This document shows, in pieces, positions 41,601 to 51,600 of a stretch of DNA of 64,000 nucleotides. Made by a program: the position numbers and the translations under genes. This DNA is from Lysobacterales bacterium (lineage in GTDB: Bacteria > Pseudomonadota > Gammaproteobacteria > Xanthomonadales > Xanthomonadaceae). The notes below the pieces were generated by a model. That model saw nothing but the letters and a program-made list of their open reading frames with translations. It searched no databases and had not been told where the DNA came from. Numbering within the stretch: the first letter of the stretch is position 1; each line of letters begins with the position of its first letter. The DNA is taken from contig JAFLDZ010000002.1 in assembly GCA_017302135.1 (NCBI GenBank), forward strand, positions 1 through 64,000, given 5' to 3'.

Positions 41601-42889
41601 CAACGCACAAGAACCTGCGAGAGCATCTTCTCGAGACGTTGCCCGAATACATGATACCTGCAGCGTTCGTCTGCGTCCCCGCGATTCCTGTGACATCGAA
41701 CGGTAAAGCCGATCGCGGCGCATTGGCGCGCATGGATGTCGGTCTGGAATCCAGCCAGGAATACTTAGCGCCTCGGACCGACGTGGAGCGTAAACTCGCC
41801 GAAATCTGGGCACACGTTTTCAAGGAAAAGGGCTTCGTACTCGAACAGGCGAGGATCGGCGTCAACGACAATTTCTTCGAGCTCGGCGGGAACTCGCTGC
41901 TCGCGACCCAACTTCTTTATCGAATCCGGTCGCAATTGGGTGTCGATCTGCCTGTCCGAGCTCTCTTTGAGCAGGTCTCTATCAGTCGACTTGCCGATTT
42001 GATCAACAGCATCACCAGTGGTGATGAATCCGGTTCGACGCCTGCTTCCAAACGTTCTGCAGTTGCATCCGATATCGTGGTGACGATCCAGTCAAACGGT
42101 GAGTTTCCAGCACTGTTCGCGCTTCCAGGCATCGGCGGGAACGTACTGTCTTTCAGGGAGCTGAGCAACAGGATGGGCAGCAAACAACCCTTCTACGCCT
42201 TGCAGGCTCTCGGACTGGATGGCCTGTCGAAACCTCTGGAGAGTGTCGAAGAAACCGCGCGCGCCAATATCTCTGCGATCAAGGAAATCCAGCCGAACGG
42301 CCCCTATCGGCTCGCCGGCCATTCGTACGGCGGCGTTGTTGCTTACGAGATGGCGCGCCAATTGCTGGAGCAAGGGGAGGACCTCGATTATCTTGCCCTG
42401 ATCGATTCGGTCACGCCCGCAGTGCTCTATGCGAACGCCGTCCATGATGAGTTCGAGGATATGAAGCAGCTTTGCACCGAACTCGCCGAACAAAACGGAA
42501 AGCGTTTCGATGTTTCGGCATCGGAACTGCGGAAGATGCCGGTCGAGAAGATGCTTGAACTTTTGGGCCGGTTGGGTATTGCAGTCGAGCGCGAACAATA
42601 CGATACGATTTACAGCGTATTCAAGGCCAACCGACGTTGCTATGAGCAGTACAGGCCTGCCTGCCTGTCGCGTGACATCGAAGTGTTGCTCTGCCGCGCC
42701 ACGCAATCTTTGCCGGATGCCGGACAGTGGCCTGAAGATTACGGCTGGAGCGCGGTGATCAAGCAGAAATTGCGTTGTTACGATATCGATGCAGATCATT
42801 TTTCGATTCTCAGGGGTGAAGCAGTGTCCGCTCTGTCCCGCGTTCTGGCATCTGCTGCGCCGGAGACCCGTGCAGACTTGTTGTCTTGA
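38621..42889 (+). CDS. NRPS, TubC docking-C-A-PCP-TE, predicted serine
   Basis: 1,422 aa. Order: TubC_N-like docking domain (1-55, KSIKLTIENGKLSCYAPRG); condensation domain (about 76-490, HHIIFDG at 202-208); adenylation (about 530-1030, YTSGSTGKPKG near 690); PCP (Ser1092 in LGGNSLL); thioesterase (nucleophile Ser1235 in GHSYGG). Specificity residues read from core motifs give D-V-W-H-F-S-L-I-D-K, which differs from the well-known serine code DVWHFSLVDK by one conservative change, so serine is predicted. GGAG precedes the ATG. The docking domain implies that an upstream carrier protein delivers the chain. A TE on a single-module protein means it can release product by itself. Confidence 0.94.
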   Translation: MRDVWQFLNYLASKSIKLTIENGKLSCYAPRGALTPEITDEISRFKSEIICILDTKSNVSNNIEDRQVSAAHNEFPLSIGESSHYILQKLNPERSHAVPICVSIDASIDIELLSSAWDLVIDRYPILKTRIFEKEGEPFHCLDERRRSSISQIVLPFESNDEVVVYFQNKVLEPFDFSEDPLSRITVFRWGKGHVGLFILIHHIIFDGYSTGILLRSLFSFYKELASGAVISLPKTACAYEDFVVWEQQMLQSDEGRGHSEYWGAQLRGELHGFKLLPDSPHSVPSDYVPEVLVDALPDDICIAIRDFAKNSSLQYSSFFLAIFQLLLHKYTNQKDIVVVMPVIVRPDQRFVDEIGYFFNIVPIRANFEKPVELGDFMRATQITMLDAVFHSAYPFPLMMSGRKIDADQDFKVFYAYQEFSNLADSEFSAIRNEYGLSSVEGFHQRAEGDFDIAFEVFNEEDAFRIHLQSNPKLYSNDTIRALLNHFHVLLREILKNPALAVQHYPIATPEDRQQVLIDWNATAADYPEDRCIHDFFLDQVVADSARPAVTYGDRRLSYGELGRDTHDLALHLQHLGIGPDAVVALCVERSIEMMTGIMGIVRSGGAYMPIDPGYPDDRVSYMLQDSAAKVVLTQSRLKDRISSLAEQNTVIITLDDGWSDIVISARGLAERGVVINCDVKSDNVAYVIYTSGSTGKPKGVLVEHKALVNRIHWMQKLYALDDADVVLQKTPYCFDVSVWEFFWPPMTGASLVFAVPNGHSDVQYLERLINEARVTTLHYVPSMLHTFLDNAIGQCHSVRQIFCSGEALDRRSVDRYRGIFPNAILHNLYGPTEAAIDVTYFDCSKLEYPFVPIGAPIDNTQIYIVDAYNNPQPVGVPGELHIAGDNLARGYLNRPELTEERFIPNPFEPGTRMYRTGDLARWLDDGNIQYLGRIDDQVKIGGVRIETGEIEAHLNRHAAVSESVVIARGPDGYKQLIAFYRIPDSLADDDVKPTHKNLREHLLETLPEYMIPAAFVCVPAIPVTSNGKADRGALARMDVGLESSQEYLAPRTDVERKLAEIWAHVFKEKGFVLEQARIGVNDNFFELGGNSLLATQLLYRIRSQLGVDLPVRALFEQVSISRLADLINSITSGDESGSTPASKRSAVASDIVVTIQSNGEFPALFALPGIGGNVLSFRELSNRMGSKQPFYALQALGLDGLSKPLESVEETARANISAIKEIQPNGPYRLAGHSYGGVVAYEMARQLLEQGEDLDYLALIDSVTPAVLYANAVHDEFEDMKQLCTELAEQNGKRFDVSASELRKMPVEKMLELLGRLGIAVEREQYDTIYSVFKANRRCYEQYRPACLSRDIEVLLCRATQSLPDAGQWPEDYGWSAVIKQKLRCYDIDADHFSILRGEAVSALSRVLASAAPETRADLLS

Positions 42890-43028
42890 GGCGCATCACC
42901 ATCTACACAATTTGCCCATGATCTCGAGCACGCAGCACCGTTTCACGTTGCGTGTCTCGCGTGCCTGGCTTGTGGACCCGCGAGTCCCATAAGTGGGAAT
43001 TCCAACAGGGGGCTTTTTTGCAAGCATC

Positions 43029-43040
43029 TGTTTTAAAACA
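43029..43040. promoter_or_regulatory. 12-bp palindrome upstream of the sigma-54-like promoter
   Basis: TGTTTTAAAACA is a perfect palindrome ending ten bases before the sigma-54-like element. It could be an operator or activator site, although enhancer sites for sigma-54 activators usually lie further upstream. A single copy was seen. Confidence 0.35.
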
Positions 43041-43049
43041 CTTTTGTAA

Positions 43050-43066
43050 TTGGCATGAGCCTTGCT
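43050..43066 (+). promoter_or_regulatory. Sigma-54 (RpoN) type promoter for the efflux adaptor gene
   Basis: TTGGCATGAGCCTTGCT fits the sigma-54 consensus (YTGGCACG-N4-TTGCW) with one change (C to T) and exact GG-to-GC spacing. The predicted transcription start, about twelve bases after the GC, falls near 43,077, three bases before the ATG at 43,080. No Shine-Dalgarno sequence precedes that ATG. This suggests activator-dependent expression of the export genes, perhaps from a leaderless mRNA. Confidence 0.65.
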
Positions 43067-43079
43067 TGATTAGCTAGTC

Positions 43080-44330
43080 ATGGACCATGCAAGAACCAAA
43101 TCCAAGAAATTCTTCGGGAAGCGCGCACTGATCATCGTTGCAGCCGTTTTCCTGGCGGTGGGCGCTTTTGTGCTCGTCAATATCGATTTCACTACGCAGC
43201 GCGTCGAGCGTTCAAAAATCGCACTCGACGTCGTCAAGCGTGGGAAGTTGGAAATAAAAGTGAATGCCAACGGCCAGTTGGTACCCAAGAACGTCGAATA
43301 CATGGCATCGCAGGTGACAGGGCGTGTTGCGAAAGTCATCGTCAAGCCTGGCGATATCGTGAAGGCCGGGGCATTGCTCGTCGAACTCGATAACCCGCAG
43401 CTCGTGGCCAGCGCGGAAGAAGCCAGGTCCGCTTGGGAGGGCGCTGTCAATGAGGCAAAGGCTGCGCAGGCGGAATTACGGGCGAATCTTCTTACCCAGG
43501 AAGCCATGCTCACGCAGGCCAAATTCACGCTGCAGAGGGCTCAAGTGCGGCTGGCTGCGGAAAACAAGCTCGCCGGGCAGCGAATCATTTCCGATATCGA
43601 CTACCAGAGCAGTAAGCTCAACGTCGCGCAAGGTATTGAACAACTGGCGCTTGAACAAAGTCGATTCAATGCTATCCGAGACAACATCGAAGTCCAGCTC
43701 GATGTCCGGCAGTCGAGAGCGAATGCCTTGGCCAGGGCGCTTGATCGGGCGAAGGATGAAGTGGGCAATCTGCAGATACTTGCTGGCATCGATGGTGTTG
43801 TGCAGGACATCTCCGTCGACGTAGGCCAGCAGTTGCAGCCCGGCGCGCCGATTGGTCGTATTGCACAGCCGGATCAGTTGTACGCCGAGCTCCGGGTGCC
43901 TGCGCGTGAGGCGACCGAAGTCCAGGCAGGCCAAGCCGTCGTCGTGGATACGCGCAACGGAACGATCGATGGCGTAGTGGCGCGTGTCGACCCGGCTGTG
44001 AATGAAGGGATCGTGATCGTTGACGTCGAGCTTAAAGGTGATATTCCGCCTGGTGCCCGGCCGCAGCTTCCTGTGGAGGGGGTGGTGTACTTAAGCCAAC
44101 TTCCCGACACGTTGTATGTTGGTCGCCCGGCATACGTGAAAGCCAATGCGGACATTCTGGTTTATAAGCTTGATCAAAGTGGAAATTACGCGATACGCGT
44201 ACCGATCAAGGCGGGAAAAGTATCGCTTGATTATCTTCAGATTCTTTCCGGGTTGAAGGAAGGAGACAGAATCATCACCTCCGAAACAGGCGAGTGGCAA
44301 AACAAAGATCGAATCCTGCTCAACAAGTGA
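43080..44330 (+). CDS. HlyD/MacA-type periplasmic adaptor (membrane fusion protein)
   Basis: 416 aa. One N-terminal membrane anchor (about 15-36, ALIIVAAVFLAVGAFVLV) is followed by the barrel-sandwich half (GRVAKVIVKPGDIVKAGALLVELD), a long alpha-hairpin (about 115-230) and the second half (LQILAGIDGVVQDISVDVGQQLQPGAPIG). It would link an inner-membrane ABC transporter to an outer-membrane channel. The next gene is a LolD/MacB-type ATPase, but no permease gene follows. There is no usable ATG upstream; the start lies next to the predicted sigma-54 transcription start and has no Shine-Dalgarno. Confidence 0.9.
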   Translation: MDHARTKSKKFFGKRALIIVAAVFLAVGAFVLVNIDFTTQRVERSKIALDVVKRGKLEIKVNANGQLVPKNVEYMASQVTGRVAKVIVKPGDIVKAGALLVELDNPQLVASAEEARSAWEGAVNEAKAAQAELRANLLTQEAMLTQAKFTLQRAQVRLAAENKLAGQRIISDIDYQSSKLNVAQGIEQLALEQSRFNAIRDNIEVQLDVRQSRANALARALDRAKDEVGNLQILAGIDGVVQDISVDVGQQLQPGAPIGRIAQPDQLYAELRVPAREATEVQAGQAVVVDTRNGTIDGVVARVDPAVNEGIVIVDVELKGDIPPGARPQLPVEGVVYLSQLPDTLYVGRPAYVKANADILVYKLDQSGNYAIRVPIKAGKVSLDYLQILSGLKEGDRIITSETGEWQNKDRILLNK

Positions 44331-44607
44331 GTTACGACAATGCTGACGAATCCATGGTTCGGCTTCAGATGCCCCGTATATCTCTTGCGACCGACTGATG
44401 CGCAATCCCGCGTCAAGACCGTCTCTTTTGCGCAAAGTGTTGGCCTGGAAACGCGCTACGAATAGTCGGTATTCCTCGTCACGGTAGGGTTTGTACAGCT
44501 TGCGACATGCTACATAAGCTAAAGACTGCATTATTCGTGCCTGCACCAACAGCTGCATCACAAAAAACGCACTTTCCAAAAGTAAATCGGTGTACCAGGA
44601 GATCGCT

Positions 44608-45330
44608 ATGAGCAAGCAACATTTGATCGAATTGCAGGCCGTCAAGAAGATTTTTTATACTGAAGATCTGGAAACTTGGGCACTGAACAATATCCATCTC
44701 ACGATTGATGCGGGCGAGTACGTATCCATCAGCGGACCTTCAGGTTGTGGAAAGTCGACGCTGCTGTCCGTGATGGGATTGCTCAACTCCTTTACCGAGG
44801 GCAAGTATCTGTTGAACGGAACCGAGGTTTCGAGCTTGCAAGAGGCAGAGCAGGCGCGCGTTCGAAACCAGGAAATCGGTTTCATTTTCCAGGCTTTCAA
44901 CCTCATCGGGGATATGAGCGTATTCGAGAATGTAGAACTGCCTTTGACTTTTCGAAAGAATCTGAGTCGCAAGGAGCGGAAGGAGATGGTTACCGAAGCG
45001 CTTGCCCAGGTACAAATGGAGCATCGCCAGAAGCATTTCCCAGCCGAATTGTCAGGCGGCCAGCAGCAGCGCGTGGCTATCGCGCGAGCCTTGGTGGGCA
45101 AGCCAAAGGTTCTGCTCGCCGACGAACCGACGGGCAACCTGGATTCAAAGAATGCGCAGATGGTGATGGAATTGTTGTCCGCACTTCATCGTGAGGGCAG
45201 TACGATTGTTATGGTCACTCATGATCCGCGTTCTGCCGAGCAAGCCAAGCGACAAATTTCCTTGTTCGACGGCAAACTCGTCGATGACAGAATTATTTCA
45301 CAGCCTGTGCCGGTCGCTATCGAACAATAG
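44608..45330 (+). CDS. ABC transporter ATP-binding protein, LolD/MacB type
   Basis: 240 aa. Walker [11 protein letters not shown]-loop FIFQAFNLI, signature LSGGQQQR, Walker [13 protein letters not shown] and H-loop VTHD are all present, so it is an intact ATPase. A GTG at 44,590 is in frame, but ATG 44,608 has AGGAG six bases before it and fits the family start. The 277 bases separating it from the adaptor gene contain nothing I recognise. The expected FtsX/MacB-like permease is missing: the next gene is an NRPS. Confidence 0.93.
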   Translation: MSKQHLIELQAVKKIFYTEDLETWALNNIHLTIDAGEYVSISGPSGCGKSTLLSVMGLLNSFTEGKYLLNGTEVSSLQEAEQARVRNQEIGFIFQAFNLIGDMSVFENVELPLTFRKNLSRKERKEMVTEALAQVQMEHRQKHFPAELSGGQQQRVAIARALVGKPKVLLADEPTGNLDSKNAQMVMELLSALHREGSTIVMVTHDPRSAEQAKRQISLFDGKLVDDRIISQPVPVAIEQ

Positions 45331-45614
45331 TTATTGACACTGCATGCTTTGCCCGCAGTATTGCTTTCTTTCGAAGGTCATCGCTCAATCGATCCCACGC
45401 GCGGGTTCGCTCACCTCTTTGTCTTCATGTTCGGGCGGTATGTGCTGATGACCAACCGTAATTTGTTCTTGTGCTTATTGCTGTTGCCTCCATTTCAATA
45501 GTAGACGCTGAGTATTATTCCAGCGGTGATTTGCATATAGAGAGCGAGTGAAACAATCATCCGAATCCATTACTGAGGTATATTTGAGCCACGAATGACG
45601 GCCGGAGCGCCTTT

Positions 45615-48600
45615 ATGGATAAGGTGGTCGAGTTGTTGGCGGTGCTTGCGGACAGCGGCGTACGCTTGACCGTAGATGGCGATCAACTGAATTGCTATGC
45701 ACCGAAGGGGGCTCTGACACAAGATCAGAAAATCGCGATCCAACTTCATAAAATCGAGTTGGTAACGTTTCTGAAAATGAGGCGGCTCGACGTCATCTCG
45801 GACTCATCCTCCAGAAAAATAAACGTACGCACAGAAGACTGGCCGTTGGCTGTGGGTGCGCAAGCGCTTGTCGTTCTTCAAGAGCTTGAACCGGATTCCA
45901 GCGCATACAATATCCCGTTATGTCTTAAAATCATCGGCGCCATCAATTTGCCGCTTTTTGAAATGGCATGGGATTCTGTTCTCGATCAGTATCCAATATT
46001 GATGGCGCGCGTGGACGAGAATCGCGGTGTTCCGATTCTCCGGGTGGATGCAGGTCGCAGGGTCAAATTGCGCTGCACACGACTGGATGTGGAAGATGAT
46101 TCCACGATCCTCTCCCGCGCTCGCTCCAGCGCCAAGCTGCCGTTCGATTTGCGTCGCGGTCCATTGGTTCGGATCGAATTGTTTCAGCGCGACGAAACGA
46201 ACGCATTCCTGCTTGTCACTGCGCATCACATCATCTTCGATGGCGCATCCGGCGTATTGTTGCTCAAGACGCTGCTGAACAACTATCGACGCATGCTTGC
46301 TGGGGATTTCGTACAGCCGAAAGAAATTTCTCATGGATATGCAGATTTTGCCGCATGGGAGCGGGATATGCTGGCATCTCCAGAGAGTCAGGATGATGCC
46401 AAATATTGGCAGAGTCGACTTGCGGATTTCCCATCGAAATTTCAACTGGTCCAAGGCAATCGCCCAGACGCAATCGAGTCCGCAGGAGATGGCTCCACTT
46501 TTACGGAAGAGCTTGGAGGCGAGTTGTCGGAGTCGTTGCGAGCAATAGCAGTGAAGACCGGCGTGACGCTGTCTTCCGTATTGTTGGCCGTGTTCGTGAT
46601 TTTGCTGAAGAAGTACAGCGGCGAATCCGATTTCGTCATTGGAATGCCAGTCTCGTTACGTACGCAGAAGCAGCACGCCACCGATATTGGTTTCTTCGTC
46701 AATATGGTACCGCTTCGGATCGAATGCAAAGACGATTGCCCATTTCTGCAGTATCTGAAGAATGTGCAGTACACGATGATCGATGCGTTGTACCACTCGA
46801 GCTATCCCATAGACGGCGCCGCAGATATCCGGTTCGGGTTGAAATCCAGCGATGCAAGGGCAGCCCGGCATGGCGGTGGTGCGATTTTTCAGGTCTCCTA
46901 TGCATACCAGGACTTCTTGAATTCCGATGAATTTTCCCGGCGTCACGATGAAATGGGGCCGGAAATTGAATACATCAGCAGTATCGGCCAAGAGGGCGAT
47001 TCCGATCTGAGCTTGCAGGTTTTCAGCGACGGCCCTGACGTTGTGCTCCAGCTGAGTTACGATCCAGCCGTGTATGCGCGCGATATTATTGCTCGTTTTT
47101 TCTCGCAATACAGTCAAATGCTGCGCGCCGTAATCCAAGATCCCGCCCTATCGAACGGCGAATTCGATTGTTTGAGTCCGCAGGAGAAACAACGCGTACT
47201 GATCGACTTCAACCGCACTCGTGTCGATCATCTGAGCGCGAAATGTATCCACGAACTGTTTGCTGAGCAGGCAGAGCGGGATCCGAGCAGGATAGCATTG
47301 CAGTTCGGCGAAGGATCCATGAGCTATCAGGAGTTGAACGAGAGGAGTTTGCGCGTTGCGTCATGTCTGCAATCACAAGGCGTAGGCCCGAACAGCATCG
47401 TCGGGCTGTGCGTAGAGCGTTCTTTCGAAATGGTGACAGGATTGCTTGGAATTCTTCAGGCTGGCGGCGTTTTCCTACCGCTGGACCCCGAGTATCCAGC
47501 TGATCGGTTAGCGTATATGTTGCAGAATAGCGGTGCTGAGCTGGTACTCACGCAGGAAAAGCTCGCATCCGTCTTCAGCAAAGACTGCATGGAGAAGACC
47601 CGCTTTCTAATGTTGGATGGTCTTCGATCGCCATTGATCCATGACGATTCATGGCGGAGCCGCAAAGAAGCTGCACCATTGAAAAGCGTCAGGCCAAGCG
47701 ATCCGGCATACATCATCTATACGTCGGGATCGACCGGGCAGCCAAAAGGGGTGTTGGTCGACCACGCCAGTCTGGTCAACCACAATTATTATGTGCGCAG
47801 ACAGTATCGCATCGACGCGGACGATGTTCAGATTCAGTTTTCGAGCATGAGCTTCGATCTGTTCATGGAAGAGGTTTTTTCCATTCTGAACAGTGGAGCG
47901 AAACTCGTTATTGCGCCAAAAGACGAAGTGCTCTCGTTGTCGCGAATAGAGACACTGATCAGTCAGTTCAGTGTCAGTCTTCTTAATGTGCCGACTGCTT
48001 TTTTCCACGAACTATCAGGCTCCGGGATCGATTTTCCGTCTTTGAAATGCATCATCGTTGGCGGCGAGAAACTCGATTACACCAAGGCGATCGCATTCCT
48101 TGAACAGTATCCGGATATAGCTCTCCAGAATACGTATGGACCGACCGAAACGACGATCATCAGTACGGCGGTATCTGTCACGTTTGACCTGCTCGCTGGC
48201 CGCGATTTCGTGCCCATCGGTACGCCGATCGACAATACACAGATATATATTCTCGATTCGAATCGAAACCTGCAGGCAGTGGGAGTGCCGGGCGAGCTGT
48301 ATATCGCGGGACATGGTTTGGCGCGTGGTTACCTCAACCGCTTAGATCTGACGCAGGAGCGTTTTGTTGAGAACCCTTTCGAGTGCGGAAAACGAATGTA
48401 CCGGACGGGAGACTTGGCGCGTTGGCTCGATGATGGGAACATCGAGTACTTGGGCCGTATCGATACACAAGTCAAGATCCGCGGGTTTCGTATTGAGCTG
48501 GGTGAGATCGAGGCTCTGCTCAATCGGCATCCGTTGATCGAGAGTGCCGTCGTCGTCGCGCGCGGCGAGCAGACCAACAAGCAACTCATCGCATTTTACC

Positions 48601-51600
48601 GCCTCAAAGAATCGGGTCAGGCACCAGACGCGATCATTCTGCAACAGCAGCTCAAATCGCATCTACAACAGACGCTTCCAGGCTACATGATTCCTTCAGG
48701 TTTCCAGCATCTGGAGAAAATGCCACTTACGCCAGGCGGCAAGGTCGACCGGCTATCGCTGGAAACTCTGGATGTGCAGATATTCTCCAGTCGTGCTTAT
48801 GTGGCGGCACGCACGCAGGTTGAGCAACAGCTCGTCGACATATGGGCGCAGGTGCTCCAGCTCGCGCCGCACACGATCGGTATTCACGATAATTTTTTCG
48901 AACTGGGTGGGCATTCGCTGCTGGCCATGCAAGTCGTATCCAGAATACGCACGCTGTTCTCTGTCGACTTGCCCCTCAAGACGTTTTTCGGACATTCGAG
49001 CATCGTGGGAATCAGTGCGTCAATCCATGAAGCGGAACGTAGCAAAATCCCGGAAATACGAGCCGTCGTGCGCGAGCCTTTCCTGCCGCTGAGCTTTTCG
49101 CAAGAGCGTCTGTGGTTCATCCATCAGCTGGATCCTGACAGTCCTGGATACAACGTGGCGGGCGCCGTACGCATCAGAACAGCAATCGATGTCTCCAGGT
49201 TGGAAAGCGCTTTCATCCAGATCGCGGGCCGTCATGAAAGTCTCCGCACGACTTTCGCAGTCCATGAAGGGCAACCCTATCAACGGATATCAGACGAACT
49301 CGATTTTCGTCCAGCACGCGTGGATTTCAGCGATATGGATGCGGGGTCGCGTGAGCACCGCGCGCGCTTGCAATTGCAAACCGAAGCCCTGGCACCATTC
49401 GACTTGGAACATGGGCCGTTGTTGCGCAGCCTGATTGTCAAACTGGCTGACGACGACCACCTGCTGATGGTCAATATGCATCACATCATCAGCGATGGCT
49501 GGTCGATTGGAATATTGATAAGGGAGTTGGGTTCGATCCTGAACGGGATGGACTCGTCGCTGTTACCGTTGCCCATCCAATATGCGGATTACAGTGTCTG
49601 GCAACGTCGTTGGCTGGACGAAAGCGGCATCCTCAAGCAGCAGTTGACCTATTGGCAGGAGAAATTGGCCGGTGTGCCGGAGATGATGGCGCTTGCCACA
49701 GACTATCCGCGCCCCAATATGCAAAGCGCCACAGGGGCCACGCGAACATTCTCTATCAATCGCGAACTGACCGAGCAGCTCGGAGCTCTGGCGGACAACC
49801 ACGGCTGCACGTTGTATATGGTGGTTCTGGCTGCAGTGAAGACACTCATGTATCGATATACCGGTCAAGAGGATGTCTGCATCGGTACGCCGATCGCCAA
49901 CAGGCAGTATGAAGAAACGCAAGTCTTGATCGGTATGTTCGTGAATACATTGGCCCTGCGCACGGCGGTAGCGCCTGAAGGTGCTTTTGCCGATATTCTG
50001 GCCTCGGTGAGACGCACGTGTCTGGAAGCATATGAGAATCAGGACGCACCTTTCGAGAAAGTCGTCGAAGCGATGCGCCTCCGGCGGAACATGGCGGTCA
50101 GTCCATTGTTCCAGGTCATGGTTTCACTGGAGAATGCGGATTCCGAAAACTCTGTAGAGGGCGTCGAGAACTACCCGCTCGAAAGTCGCATCAGCAAGTT
50201 CGATCTGAGCTTCGATTTCACCAAGGTTGCGGACGGCATGACGGGCGCGATCGAGTACAGCACGGTGCTGTATCGAGCGGAGCGTATCGAGCGCATGGTC
50301 GATCATCTGCTGTCGATTCTCGGCGCGGTCGTCTCGGCGCCGGAGACGAAAATCAAGGATATCGACTTCCTTCGCAACGAGAGGAAGCGGTTGTTGTTCG
50401 GATTGAACGATACCTGCGCGCCATATCCGAAAGATAAATGCATTCACGATCTCTTCGCCGAGCAAGTAGCGCTGTATCCGCACAGAACCGCCGTCCAGAT
50501 CGGCAAGCGCATGTTGAGTTACCGCGAATTGAACCAGTGGAGTCTTGATATTGCGTTCCATCTGCAGTCGCATGGTGTCGGCCCGAACGCTATCGTTGGG
50601 CTCTGCGTAGAACGATCTTTGGAAATGGTGGCGGGCCTGCTGGGCATTCTGCAGTCAGGCGGTGTTTTCCTGCCGCTCGATCCTGATTATCCGCCCGAGC
50701 GCCTGGCTTACATGTTGCAGGACAGTGGAACCAGGCTGGTGCTCACGCAGGAGAAGTTCATGGCCGACCTCCGGGCCGGGCTGACTTCCGCAGCAGGACT
50801 GGTCGTGTTGGATGGCGCGCATTCGCCTGTAGAGCGCGATGTCCCGCAATCGGGAGTCGATGGAAGCGGATTGCGGTGTACGGTCACATCCAAGGACCCT
50901 GCGTATGTGATCTATACGTCAGGGTCGACCGGGCAGCCCAAGGGTGTGCTGGTCGAGCACGCTGGCCTTGTGAATCACAATACCTATGCCAGAAAGCAGT
51001 ACCGCATCGATGCCGATGACATCCAGGTACAGTTTTCGAGCATGAGTTTCGACTTGTTCATGGAGGAAGTGTTTTCTGTCCTGAACAGCGGCGCGAAGCT
51101 GATTCTGGCGCCGAAGGACGATGTCCTTTCATTGCAGGGATTGGAGTCGCTGATCGACGACCACATGATCAGCGTCCTCAATGTGCCGACTGCTTTCTTT
51201 CACGAACTGGCGACGTCTGGTATCCGCCTGTCCGGATTGAAGTGCGTCATCGTCGGTGGAGAAAGGCTCGACTATGGCAAGGCGAGCATGTTCGTCGAGC
51301 GGTATCCGGGAATCACGCTTCATAACACCTATGGGCCGACCGAGACGACCATCATCAGTACGGCAGTGGCGGTCACGCCGGATCTGCTCGCCGAGCGTGA
51401 TTTCGTCCCGATCGGCAAGCCGATCGACAATACGCAGATCTACATTCTCGATGCGAATCGCAACCTGCTGCCGATCGGAATCCCGGGTGAACTGCATATC
51501 GCGGGCGACGGCTTGGCGCGCGGCTATCTGAATCGTCCAGAGCTGACGTTGGAACGCTTTGTCGAGAATCCGTTCGTACCCGGTAGCCGCATGTATCGCA

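Noticed and set aside
44091..44645. A 184-codon minus-strand ORF covering the adaptor end, the gap and the ATPase start
   Set aside because: It overlaps two clear plus-strand genes and shows no recognisable domain.
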